Shown in pieces: positions 37,982-48,822 of a stretch of DNA of 64,000 nt. Source of the stretch: Hypericum androsaemum (taxonomy: Eukaryota; Streptophyta; Magnoliopsida; Malpighiales; Hypericaceae); NCBI GenBank assembly GCA_963995505.1, contig OZ023184.1, positions 496,001-560,000 on the forward strand, written 5' to 3'. Made by a program: the position numbers and the translations under genes. Every line of letters starts with the position of its first letter. The stretch's first letter is position 1. The notes beneath the pieces were generated by a model that saw only the letters and a list, made by a program, of their open reading frames with translations, was not told the origin of the DNA and did no database searches.

Positions 37982-39028
37982 GAATACTCATTTGAGCAAG
38001 AAACTATGGGTAAATATAATAAACAAGGATGCCACATTTGAGGGTTGCATAGAGCCTCGACCTCGGACCTTTACAGCAGCCGAGAATACTGTCCTTGAGT
38101 ATTAATATGAGGCAACGCAAAGATAAGATGGTCCATGATGGACAATGCATTATGATGAAATATTAGAGTTGATGTATTTTGTTCGAACTCAAGAACTCTA
38201 ATTCTTTCGTAATTTGTTGAAAATTTCATAAATATTTGCTTTCTAGATTCAATTAGAGTCTAGGACTTTTCAACATAGTTGATCCAAATCAGACTCTTCA
38301 TTACAACTTAACAAACATCAATTCTCTTATTCTGATTCATATGTATCAACACTCTTAATATGTTCAAATTGTGGCCTTACCTTAATTACCTACGAAAAGG
38401 CTTCTTTTGAAACAATTTTGTCATCTTCTGATCCAAAATTGTGAGTAATTTACATAGGGATGACACATTTTTGTATAGTAAATTTATTAACAATTTTAGC
38501 AACCTTGATTTAGTAATTTGTGGGATCTCATATATTCCTCTCTTCCAACTCGTTATCTCATCTTCCGTTTTGGAAAATTGTGCTACAAATTTTAATGAGA
38601 AACGTCGATTCATTAAATTTTCATCTAAATTGGTCCCTGATTCTTAACAGGACATCGAGCTAAGAGCAAAGGGAAGTTACAATGTGAATCTTATCAACTC
38701 ATTCTCATAACTTAGAATTCCAATTGAAGTTACATTGACCAAGTGTTACAAAATTTCAAAGAAAAACATCAATTAATTAAATTTTCACCTTCCTCAATCC
38801 TTATATATCTCCTTAAGCCCATCACTTTATTCCTACACATTCAAATCCAGACAACTCCTCTCTCTCTCCTATTCTACTCAGACAACGAAATCCATTTTTC
38901 ACCATATTTTTATAGCCATGTCAATTATGAAAGCTCAAGCAACAACTATGCCCCTACTACTAATAGCAATTACATGTATGGTCACTTTCATTAATTCAAC
39001 AGCTTTCTTGTAACAGCTAGTCTAGAGC
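37982..39028. repeat. Module C, copy 2 (continues at 39801-39942)
   Basis: Very similar to 35311-36358 and 57088-58138. After TCTAGAGC (39028) it is interrupted by 772 bp not found in the other copies, then resumes at 39801 with a second copy of the 40-bp boundary sequence. It joins LINE DNA at about 39943 by a junction different from copies 1 and 3. Confidence 0.85.
38802..38808 (+). promoter_or_regulatory. TATA box of the small secreted-protein gene
   Basis: TATATAT lies about 110 nt before the ATG at 38918, followed by a C/T- and A-rich leader typical of plant 5'UTRs. The same arrangement occurs in module C copies 1 and 3. Confidence 0.45.
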
Positions 39029-39434
39029 TAGCTTGTGATTTGCCGAGCCCATACACTTTCGCATCGAACCCAGATTGCCAGGGCCCGGCCGTGTCCGCAT
39101 CCAACCAACAACAATAACTACTCATACTCGCCGCGATTCTCAGCGCATCCCCATCACCCTTCACACTTCTGAATCCGGTACCGGCTCACCCCTATTGCCA
39201 TCCGGTATCATATGGGACGCTGAGGAATGCCTAAACAGTATAATTAACACAGAAGATTGCCCACTCCAAATCATCAACTCAATAATTACTCTCAATTTGG
39301 GTGGCATTGGGCCAGAATGTTGCACGACCGTTCTTTCGGTCCAAGAAGGATGGCTGGAAAAAATCCCCCTTGTGAGCTCTCTGATTCCATCAGTTCTAAG
39401 GGATGCTTGTGCCCATACAATTTTAGCTGTTTGA
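38918..39434 (+). pseudogene. Small secreted cysteine-rich protein, ECA1/prolamin-like type, frame broken
   Basis: ATG 38918 starts a signal-peptide-like frame (MSIMKAQATTMPLLLIAITC) that stops at 39011. The next stretch reads in a second frame (VTASLELACDLPSPYTFASN), and from about 39075 a third frame runs to the stop at 39432-39434. This last part has the pattern of the prolamin-like domain of ECA1 gametogenesis-related and egg-cell-secreted proteins: EECLNSIINTEDC, then LNLGGIGPECCTTVLSVQEG, ending PSVLRDACAH. Such proteins are secreted signals of female gametophyte or seed tissue. Five cysteines remain where six are usual. The two frame changes make this a pseudogene unless an unrecognised intron is removed. 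Family assignment is by motif only. Confidence 0.45.
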
Positions 39435-39800
39435 GGATGATCATATGGGTAGGACTGGAATTTTTGGAATATGGAATTTTGTTTATTTTTCTATTTTCAG
39501 TTTTACTTAGGTCTTCTTTTTCTCTAAGCCAATTTGCTTAGGTGAGTAGGTCAATGAAAGAGTTCTCGAGTTGTTACAAGTGATAATGATGAGATTAAAA
39601 AAAAGGCATTTTCAAGACCATGCATTATGATGAATCTAAGACTTTGCTGGTTTATTGATCTGCAACTGTGTTCGAAGAACAGGCTAATAGATGACGCTCT
39701 AGACTGAAAACTAGCATTTTTCAAGCGACACCATTCCCGACGGACGACTACATTCAACGGCTACATGTTAGCTCCCGACAGTATCTCTGTTAGGCGACAT
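39435..39800. other. Downstream of the ECA1-like pseudogene; nothing recognised
   Basis: Presumed 3'UTR and flank of the ECA1-like gene, present once in the window. It ends where the 40-bp boundary sequence repeats (39801-39840). Confidence 0.5.
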
Positions 39801-41825
39801 CATTAATTCAATAGCTCTCTTGTAACAGCTAGTCTAGAGCCACCCGCGTCTCATAGTCATTCTTCTTCCCAAGTGACTAAAGTCTATTAGCATTAATGTA
39901 AAAAAGAATTTGTTATAATTAACGTTCAGTTTAGGAGTCAGTTTAGGTCATGCAATCCCCAACTTTTTTTCCTTTCTGAAACAAAGCTGAAGGAGGGGGA
40001 GGTGGAAAACTTAAAATGGAGATTGGGCTTTGAATGTGGGATCTTTGTCTCGTGTCAAGGTACGGAGACAAGGATATTCTGTAAGTTTGTTGTCTTATTC
40101 GCTACATCATATAGATGTGGAGGTGGTGGACTCTTTCCAGTGGAGGTTTACAGGTTTCTACAGGTGGCCGAATACGGAAGACAAACATCAGTCTTGGAAC
40201 TTACTTTGTCATTTGCAGGGTAGATCTATCCTCCCTTAGTTGTGCGGAGGTGACTTCAATGAGCTATGGTCTAACATGAAAAAAAGAGAGGGTAATCTTG
40301 TTCCCCAGCCGCGGTTGGATGCTTTTCAGGAGGCGATCCATTCCTGTGGATTCAGTGAAGTTCGACAGACAGGGTTACAGTTTAGTTGGACTAACTGCCA
40401 GAAAGGTGATGATCATATAGAATGTAAGTTGGATAGGGCCTTTGCCACAGCTGCATGATTCGAGCTATACCCGCACTCTTGGGTAGAAGCTAGGCCTCGG
40501 TTGGGATCAGATCATTCTCCGCTAGTATGCTCCCTGCTGACCGAGGAATCAGGTTAAACGATATTTTTGGTATGAACAAATGTGGAAGAGGCATGCTGAT
40601 ATTAAAAAGAAAATACAACTTGCTTGGAATTACTCAGCTGGTGCGAATCTAGTCTAAAAAATTGTAGCTTGTTCACAACATCTTGGTAATTGGGACAGAA
40701 CAATTTTTGGGAATGTAACGAAGCAGAAAGGCTAGCTTGAGAGGAGAATCGGTGCCCTCAAGGACCAACCTCTGACCGCGGACAGAAAAAAGCTTTTGGA
40801 GAAGCTACTCCAGGATCGAGAGGAACTTCTCTCTAGGGAGGAAGCTATGTGGGCTCAGAGATCGCCAGTGGATTGGCTGCGGGACGGGTACCGAAATACA
40901 AAATTTTTTCATCCGAAGGCCCAGAATGGGGGTGTTTGAAATATAATATTAGAGGTGGACAGACCAGATGGCCAAAAATTACGGGGATGGACAACGTTAG
41001 AGAAGGCTTTCAGGAGTTTTTATTCTAACATATTTTCCTCTGATGTTGTTGTGCAGGCTTCGAAGGTGACCGATCTGGTGAGGCCGCGGGTGACTACTGA
41101 GATGAACAGGTTTATGGAGGCCCCTACACTGTAAAGGAGATTCATTCTGCCTTATTCGAGATGTACCCTACCAAGGCCCCTGGACCGGATGGCATGCCTC
41201 CCTTTTTCTTTCAGAAGCACTGGGCAACTATTGGCCCTTCGATAACCCGAACTACTATTGATATTCTGAATAATGTTGTCGACCCCTCTTTTATCAATGA
41301 TACGATTATTTCCTTGATACCGAAAGTTAAATGTCCTACTACCTGCTCTGAATTTTGTCCTATTAGCATGTGCAACGTAGTGATGAAAATAGTTACTAAA
41401 GCTATTACTAATCGATTAAAAGGCTTTTTGAGTGATATCATTCATGAAAATCAATGAGCTTTTGTGCCGGGACGCCTTATTTCGATGGAGACATACTAGG
41501 GATGGAGTGTATACAGTTCATTCAGGTTACTTTGTTGATCTCCAGAAGTGGTGACAAAGCTCAGAACAGGCTCAAATTTAGACTCATACTAGGGAGATTT
41601 GGCAAGACTTGTGGAATATCATGTGCCCGCCTCGGATTAGGTCTTTCTTGCATGGAAATCTACCACTTCAAAGTAACATAGGAAGGTGAGGTATTGAATT
41701 AGACATAATCTGCCCGCTTTGTGCACGGAATGAAGAATCGGGCGTCTATATTTTCTTCGAGTGTTCGGTGGCAGTGCGGTTATGGTCGTTGGGGGGATTG
41801 ACATTCCCGCATTTCAGGGACCTAC

Positions 41826-42885
41826 TGTCACGCCCCAAAAAATAGGCATGTCAACCGCCACAGGGTAAATATCCCCTAAGCTTACTTTATTTCTCAAATT
41901 TCAAATAAGTCTCAAAACATAAATGAATAGTCTTAAATGCATGTCCTTGTCTCTAGCCCTCATTTCGATCCGTCCCCAAAGAATCGGAAATAATAATGTG
42001 TATTCTGATGAGATACGCAACTCAGTAAGCTGAAACATAACAATATAGTCATACCAACAACATATAATCATATAACAAAACCGTCAAATCAGAAACTAAG
42101 TACATAACAGACGCAACTCTAGAGCTAAGACATCGGGATCACGTGGGGCACAGTAGATACCCCTTTTTGCTATATAATCTAGGAGCGGAAATAAGCTCTC
42201 ACCATGGGGTACAAATACCCACCACACTCATGTAAAGTAAACAAACACAGTATACAAAACTCTACGGCCACAGTAGTGAGGGAGTAATCCCTACCAATAC
42301 ATTATTCAGTATCCAGTACCCAGAATTCAGTGTCCAATAGAGTACGAAATCCTTACAGACTACTCTACGGGCACAGTAGCACCATAATAATTCTGACTAA
42401 TACAGTATTCAGCATTAAGTACAGGTGAGCAGATTTGACAAATTCTACCAGATACGAATACATACAGTACAGTACGGACTTCAGAAACGGTCAGGGTTCA
42501 GATACTGATATATAATTTCATACAAATAATCATACAAACCAAACACAGATTTGGGTCACATGGACAGATTACAAATTACACATACTCATGGCATATACGG
42601 CACATACAGAGATGTACATGACACATGCAGGACTTATACAGAATATACATACGGACAAAATATGGACATAAATATGGGCAGAAATATGGACAAAAATACG
42701 GATGGAGATTCGAACAAAAATATAAGGATACATAGATCGTGATACATATATCATATACGGTGGTTTACATATCATATACAGACATAATACGAATGAAATA
42801 CAGATAGAATATAGACAGAAATACTGACATAATATGGACAAAAATATGGATAGCGATTTTTTGTTTTGATTTCTTTGTCCTTACA
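41826..42885 (-). repeat. 3' LTR of the gypsy element, copy A
   Basis: 1,060 bp, homologous to 43366-45681 but lacking most of the 193-bp tandem units and the last about 680 bp of flank-proximal sequence seen in the other LTR. Confidence 0.8.
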
Positions 42886-42898
42886 CTCTTCCCCCCTT

Positions 42899-43250
42899 AA
42901 ATAAAGTTTGTCCTCAAACTTAAAATAAAAGAAGTTTACCTGGTTGCTCAAATAGATAAGGGTATTTATCCATCATTTTTGTCTATAGCTCTCAGGTCGC
43001 TTCCTTTTTGGTATGGTTACACCATTGCACTTTAACATAATTGATTGACCTCCTACGCAGTCTTTGAGTTGTCACATCAACTACTCTCAGCGGCACTTTC
43101 ACGTAGCTGACATCAGGTCATAGTCCAGTTAGAATTTCTTGCTCAATTTGTCCTCTCACGGGATGTATTTCGGTAGCATGGACATATGAAACACATTATG
43201 GATCCCGGTCTAGCTGGGAGGTAAAGCCAATCGGTATGCCAAATTTTTAA
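42899..43250 (-). pseudogene. Ty3/gypsy pol C-terminal remnant (integrase tail)
   Basis: Minus-strand translation gives a degenerate but recognisable gypsy pol end: YRLALPPS near 43220, then HVSMLPKYIP, LRVVDVTTQRLRRRSINYVK and DKYPYLFEQPGKL close to the polypurine tract. These match the conserved integrase-tail pattern of plant Ty3/gypsy elements (FHVSMLRKY..., RRRSI..VKV.W, EATWE, YP.LF). Stops and frameshifts interrupt it. This places the element in Ty3/gypsy rather than Ty1/copia. Confidence 0.65.
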
Positions 43251-43346
43251 CTCTTGATAGTTTAGTCCTCGATAACCCCCAATTACCACTCTCGAATGCA
43301 TGAAATGATATGCATGATCTTTAAAATTCCAATATTCTTTATAAAG

Positions 43347-43358
43347 GCTCTGATACCA
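43347..43358 (-). other. Primer-binding site (initiator tRNA-Met), copy A element
   Basis: TGGTATCAGAGC on the minus strand, 7 nt inside the 5' LTR end. This is the standard plant LTR-element site complementary to the 3' end of initiator tRNA-Met. Confidence 0.85.
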
Positions 43359-43365
43359 ATTTAGT

Positions 43366-45681
43366 TGTCACGCCCCAGAAAATAGGTATGTCAACTGCCA
43401 TGGGGTAAATATCCCTGTATGGCTACTTTATTTCTCAAATTTCAAATAAGTCTCAAAACATAAATAAACAGTCTTAAATGCATGTCCCTACCTTTAGCCC
43501 TCATTCTGATCCGCCCCCGAAGAATCTGAAACAAAAATATATATTCTGATGAGATACGTAACTCAATAAGCCAAAACACAACAATACAGTCATACCAACA
43601 ACATATAATCATATAACAAAACTGTCAGATCAGACACTAAGTACATAAATGACGCAACTCTGGAGCTACGACATCGGGATCATGTGGGGCACAGTAGACA
43701 CCCCTTTTGTTATATAATCTAGGAGCGGAAATGAGCTCTCACCATGGAGTACAGATACCCACCACATTCACGTAGAGTAAACAAACACAATATACAGAAC
43801 TCTACGGGCAACGTAGTGTCGGAGTAATCCCTACAAATACAGTATTCAGTACCCAGTATTCAGTTTTCATTGTACAGTGTCCAGTATCCAGTAATCAATA
43901 ATCAGTATTCAGTAGTCCAGAATTTAATATCCAGTAATCAGTATTCAGTAGTCCAGTATCTAGTAATCAGTATTCAGTACGGAACAGAGTCCTTTCGGAC
44001 ATCGGGATCTCGTGGGGCACAGTAGACACCCCTTTTTGCTGTATAATCCAGGAGCGAAAATGAGCTCTCACCACGAGGCACAGATATCACCGATGCTCAT
44101 GTAGAGTACAAAATCCATATAGAGTACTCTACGGACACAGTAGCACCGGGATAATCCCGACCAGTAACAGACATAACAGAGTCCTTTTGGACATCGGGAT
44201 CCCATGGGGCACAGTATACACCCCTTTTCCACTGAATAATCCTGGAGCGGAAATGAGCTCTCACCACGGGGCACATATATCATCGATGCTCATGTAGAGT
44301 ACGAAATCCATACAGAGTACTCTACCGGCACAGTAGCACTGGGATAATCCCGACCAGTAACAGCCATAACAGAGTCCTTTCGGACATCGGGATCCCGTGG
44401 GCCACAATAGACACCCCTTTCCGCTGTATAATCCAGGAGTGGAAATGAGCTCTCCCCATGGGACAAAGATATCACCAATGCTCACGTAGAGTACAAAATC
44501 CTTACAGAGTACTCTACAGGCATAGTAGCACTGGGATAATCCTGACCAGTACAGTATTCAGCATTAAGTCCAGGTGAGCAGATCAGAAAAAATCTGCCAG
44601 ATACGAATACATACAGTACAGTACGAAATTCAGAAACGGTCAGGGTTCAAATACTGATACATAATTTCATACAAAAAATTATACAGACCAAACACAGATT
44701 TGGGTCACACGGCCAGATTGCAAATTACACATACTCATGGCATATACGGCACATACGGAGATGTACATGACACATGCGGGACTTATACAGAATATACATA
44801 TGGATAAAATACGGACAGAAATACGGGAAAAAATACAAAAAAAAATATGGATGGAGATTCGAACAAAAATACAAGGATACATAGATCGTGATACATGTAT
44901 CATATACGGTGGTTCACATATCATATACGGACATAATACGAATAAAATACAGATAGAATATAGACAGAAATACAGACAGAATACGGACAAAAATATGGAC
45001 AGAGATTTGACTTACCTCGACTCTCACTCCGTTAAATCACATATCCATTACCCCCAACATTTCTTGGCTCATCCACGTCGGTCTCCTCGCCTTGATCCCC
45101 TTTTATTCAGATTTATGACAACCAACTTTACATCAATAGGACAACTTTAGGAATCTCCAAACAAAATCTCCACCATACATAATATTTTATCAAGATGTTA
45201 GGAACATCCTCTCCAAGTTTCATTCCGATCGGGCATGATTTCACTATTGGATTTCATCGATCACGACTGCTACTCCTTGATCCCCTTATTCAGATTTGTC
45301 CTCCGAATTTGTATCGATCAGACAACCTTAGCAGCCTCCAAATAAGGTCTTCACCGTACAGAATCTTTATCAAGATGTTAGGAACATCTTCTCCAAGTTT
45401 TACTCCGATCAGACATGATTTCGCAATTGGATTTTATTGATCACGACTGCTGCTCCTAAAATTTGAATTTCATCACTCTCTCTCTCTCTCTGTCTCTTCC
45501 TCCAACTTAGCAAAAGTGAAAACCCCAAAAAAAAAATCTTGGCAAAGTGGTGAGGTTCTTTTATAGGCAAAAACTTTAGTGGGATAAGGTTTGCCAAAAA
45601 TATAATTTGGTCCCTGATCGAATTTCTGTTTCAGTCCTCCACCAAATCTGAAATTTTCGTTTTGATTTCTCGGGCCTTACA
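43366..45681 (-). repeat. 5' LTR of the gypsy element, copy A
   Basis: 2,316 bp. Contains a CAGTATTCAGTAATCAGT-type minisatellite (about 43840-43985) and about three tandem units of about 193 bp built around ACATCGGGATCCCGTGGGGC (starting near 43999, 44190 and 44384). Then comes an A-rich segment and two diverged copies of a block beginning TCAAGATGTTAGGAACATC (45190 and 45371). Open frames here are periodic artefacts. Confidence 0.8.
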
Positions 45682-45916
45682 CCTACCTTGGTCCAAGCTG
45701 TTTTGAGATTATTTTAGACAAATGATAAGGAGGAATGGGGTATCAGAGGGGCTTGGCTGTGGAGAATTTGGAAGGTGCGAAATGAAATAGTATTTCGGGA
45801 TGTACCACTGGAGAGGACGATAGGAGCCCTAAAAAATGTCTATCATCTATGGTGGGACTTTGTGGATATTACCAACTTGGTCCCCTCACCAAGGGTAAGA
45901 TCGACAGAGTTATGGC

Positions 45917-46502
45917 ATATTGCATAGTGATGGTGTCTAGAAGCTCGTCTTCGTTCTTCCAGAAGGCTCTATATTGGCTGTTGCTTATAGCGATTGGTGC
46001 TGGGATAGATTTGGTTGTGAATATAGGTTTGTTCCCCATTTGGTCCGGAGAGGATCTACATAAGTTGGTGGTGAAGAATTTTATGGGAGTTGCTATCTCT
46101 TTAGAAGGTTGGTTTCAAACTTAGATGACCATATGTTTGTTTATTTCCTCCTATTGTACCACAATAAATGTTGTTCAACTGATTTTTGACGGAGTCTAAT
46201 TAATTAGGTTGTGTCAATGGTTATATGAGAGAATTCCTTCAAAAATTATGACGTATCAAGCTTCTGATGATCCATTGTACAGTGGCTATCGATTCGCTGT
46301 ACAATCGAACACGCAAGAGGATTCTCTGGTGAGTCTATATAACATCCCTTTCTACCTTAGTTTCTTCTTTTCGGTAGTTCAGATCATGGTTTTAAAAAAT
46401 GACCCGGAGGCCGACCCGGGATTTCTCCCGTCCTCTGGGTCGGCCGGTTGGACCAGGCGAACCACCGGTCGGACCAAAATTTTTTATTTTTAAATATTTT
46501 AA

Positions 46503-46535
<33 letters not shown>

Positions 46536-48715
46536 TAAAATATACTTATTTTCCATACAAAAAAGTAGACTTAATTTTTTATCTCTCCACTCTATAAATC
46601 TATTTTTATTTATTTATTTATTACTTTATAAATTTGTAAAATCAATTTTTTTTCTCGAAAACCACCAAAAAAAGTCAATTTCGTCCATTTTTGTACTAAC
46701 CGGGTTCGACCAGTCAGGATGGACCTCAAAATTGGTCGGTCTGACCAGATTTAGTCCGGTTAGTATAGACCCCAGTCAAAAGCCTAAAAATGACACGGTC
46801 TTATGCCCGTTTTGCGGTCCAACTGGTCGAACCACTGGTCGGACCACGTGTTTTAAAACCATGGTTCAGATAACAAGCGACTTGACCATATGGGAGCCAC
46901 CTCTTGGACCTTTCCAATCATTCAACTATCCTCGTGCATTCAGTAGTTTCTTCTTGCGGCTAGAATTCGCAATATGGGAGCCACCTCATGGACCTTACAG
47001 ATCATTCAACTATCCTTGGAGAAGTTATGGCAATGCACGGATGCATACTTTCAGAAATGCAAGTAATTCGAGATCCGTCTATTTAGCAGACATATGTCCT
47101 AAAAACTTCCCTTAGAAATTATTTTCCTGGAAAATGAAATATTTTCTTGCATATGAAATGAAAGTTTATTGTGAAATCTCTTGTATGGGGTTGAAGGTGG
47201 GGGCGGGGTACCTGGGGGAAGGAAAAATGACTTGCCTTTTGGCTTTAGTACAAAAGTATTTTCCCGTGGCATCAAGTTATTTTGCCTTTGGTGGAAAATA
47301 TTTCCCATTGTCAAATTTTCATTGAAGGTATCAAACTTGGTCCAAGTTTAAAAGAAATTTTTCTTGCAGTTTTTTTGTCTTCTATGTATTCGTGGTCATG
47401 TAGTGCTACACAGTTGATGGCTTTTTAATTACTATTTCCCTATTGTTTTAGATAATATAACATCGAGCTATATCTTTCTCTTGTTGGGATGTCCTTTGGA
47501 TAGTAGTTCTAAATGCTTCTTAGCTTCTTCGAGTAGTGATTGTCGGGAAACTGCTTTTCCTCAACATCGAACACTTACGTATCATCCTAGTGAGTCAGAA
47601 GTTACTAGTAATAGGGAAGTACTTCAGAAACTGGCAGTCCAATGCACTGAAGCATTTTTGTCTCTTCTTACTAAACAATCGAGCTATTCATTTCCCGCCC
47701 CCAAAAAGTTTCCAATTCCCTGTTATAAATGGACCACAAATTAGCTCTTGGGCTCTTATTTGTTTCACTTATCTGTGTAATTGTTTTCTGGTGCCAACTA
47801 CAAGGAATGATAAGTTGGAACAGGAGATATCCAATGATTGAAAGAGTGCACGGGTGCCAACATAGTGGACCACTGGCTTGCCTGGTATATTATTAGTTCA
47901 GAGGTGCTCTTTGGTGGACAGAAGTGCAGACAATATCATTCTAAGATGAACATAAATCATGACCTTACTTGAACATGATCTCTTCTATAGGTTGGTTGAC
48001 CTTAAGCACTAAAGATGATCATAAATCTAAGTATAGAAGGTTTCTGGTTGCCTTTTTCTATTATTGTCTACTATACTATTGTAATGTACTTGAGCCTTGA
48101 AAATAGATTCATCCAGGGATTGAGGATCTTCCTTCTGTTGTACAGAAATTAATTAAACATGCAATTGATTTTGATAATTTGGTGACACGCTGTTGTTGCA
48201 CCTGTGTGGTATAAGAATGCTTGTAAACTTTTTCTCGCAGGCACCGACAGAGAAAAGGCAGGTGTTTGCTAATGAGCTCCAGAGGGTCGGCAGAAAGGTT
48301 GAAAAGATGGAGAGACTGAGTTCTCAAGATATTCTAGTAGAAGTACACCAGGCAGCAGAAGAGTTGCAGTTGAAGATAGACAGGAATTCATACATTCTGG
48401 TGAATTTTGAAAGCTGGGAGGCTGCTGAACTGCAGCGTAAAGAAGAAGAAGAACGTCAGAACGCCACTGAACCCAAAGATGACGGAGGAATTTGATCAAC
48501 TCCCTCAATGAAACATTCAGTGTTCAACGTCACGGTAGTTTTAGCATTAACACCCCTGTACCAACGTTGACATCAACCGATATTATGTTGAAGCAGCAGC
48601 CAGTTTCTTGGCCCCGTCTTTCCTTTACAGGTGGTGGTTCAATGCTCACTGAGCCGGAATCCAAGGTGTACGAGAGTACGAGCTCTTTGTCTCTAGCAAC
48701 ATTTACATCATTGCT
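45917..48715 (+). pseudogene. ALMT pseudogene (copy B), 5'-truncated
   Basis: Homologous to ALMT exons 2-5 but begins mid-exon 2 at the duplication junction, so promoter, exon 1 and the first transmembrane segments are missing. Further lesions: 16-bp deletion in exon 3 (46208-46328); exon 4 splice acceptor changed from CAG to CGG at about 46958-46960; 44-bp deletion in exon 4 between ATG repeats; 33-bp in-frame deletion near 48292; 1-bp loss at about 48490; and the last part of exon 5 replaced by about 107 bp of unrelated sequence (48716-48822). A hAT-like MITE sits in intron 3 and about 170 bp at 47683-47860 are absent from copy A. Confidence 0.93.
46385..46863. mobile_element. hAT-like MITE (479 bp) in the ALMT pseudogene
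   Basis: Terminal inverted repeats CATGGTTTTAAAA and TTTTAAAACCATG bound the element. An exact 8-bp target duplication GTTCAGAT flanks it (46377-46384 and 46864-46871), the hAT size. The empty site is preserved in copy A at 20961-20968. The interior has several GGTCGGACCA-like short inverted motifs, a TA microsatellite (about 46507-46529) and no coding capacity. Confidence 0.88.
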
Positions 48716-48822
48716 TTTTTTATTTTGGTCCCCATATTTTAGCGCGTTTGCAAAAAAGTCTCCGTGTATTTTCATTCCAAACGGTTCGGAATAGTGGCAT
48801 TCCGTACCCAATCCATACCCAA

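Larger units (their letters stand above)
41826..45681 (-). mobile_element. Internally deleted Ty3/gypsy LTR retrotransposon (copy A)
   Basis: The element starts TGTCACGCCCC and ends GGGCCTTACA, flanked by CCTAC (41821-41825 and 45682-45686). Orientation is minus: 5' LTR 45681-43366 (2,316 bp), primer-binding site TGGTATCAGAGC (complementary to initiator tRNA-Met) at 43358-43347, polypurine tract AAGGGGGGAAGAG at 42898-42886, 3' LTR 42885-41826 (1,060 bp). The 480-bp internal domain lacks gag, protease, RT and most of integrase, keeping only a decayed pol C-terminus. It would depend on another element for movement. The LTRs differ greatly in length because of repeat gain or loss. Confidence 0.87.
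20482..45916 (+). repeat. Tandem segmental duplication, copy A (25,435 bp)
   Basis: Sequence from within ALMT exon 2 (20482) through PP2A-A, the repeat nest and the LINE/gypsy nest to the LINE RNase H region at 45916 is followed head-to-tail by copy B. At the join, LINE sequence GAGTTATGGC runs straight into ALMT CATATTGCATAG with one shared base (C). Copy A differs from copy B by a 3.8-kb TIR element at 31495, an internal tandem duplication ending at 37356, and about 0.8 kb at 39029. Confidence 0.88.
39943..45916 (+). mobile_element. LINE family 2, RT-core-deleted, interrupted by an LTR element (copy A)
   Basis: LINE parts are 39943-41825 and 45682-45916. In order: endonuclease (SETKLKEGEVENLKWRLGF, CGGDFNELW, SDHSPLVCSLL), linker, RT start (YPTKAPGPDGMPP, NDTIISLIPKV, FCPISMCNVVMKIVTKAITN), then a jump at about 41460-41490 from the FVPGR motif directly to the zf-RVT region (RWRHTRDGVYTVHSGYF). 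The RT catalytic core with the (Y/F)ADD motif is missing. Several in-frame stops are present. After the LTR insertion, the region leading to RNase H follows ([24 protein letters not shown]) and is cut at 45916 by the segmental duplication breakpoint. Confidence 0.85.

Noticed and set aside
42569..44990. Frames of 70-137 codons inside the gypsy LTRs
   Set aside because: They track the 193-bp tandem units and ATACGGACA-type repeats within LTR sequence, and differ between copies.
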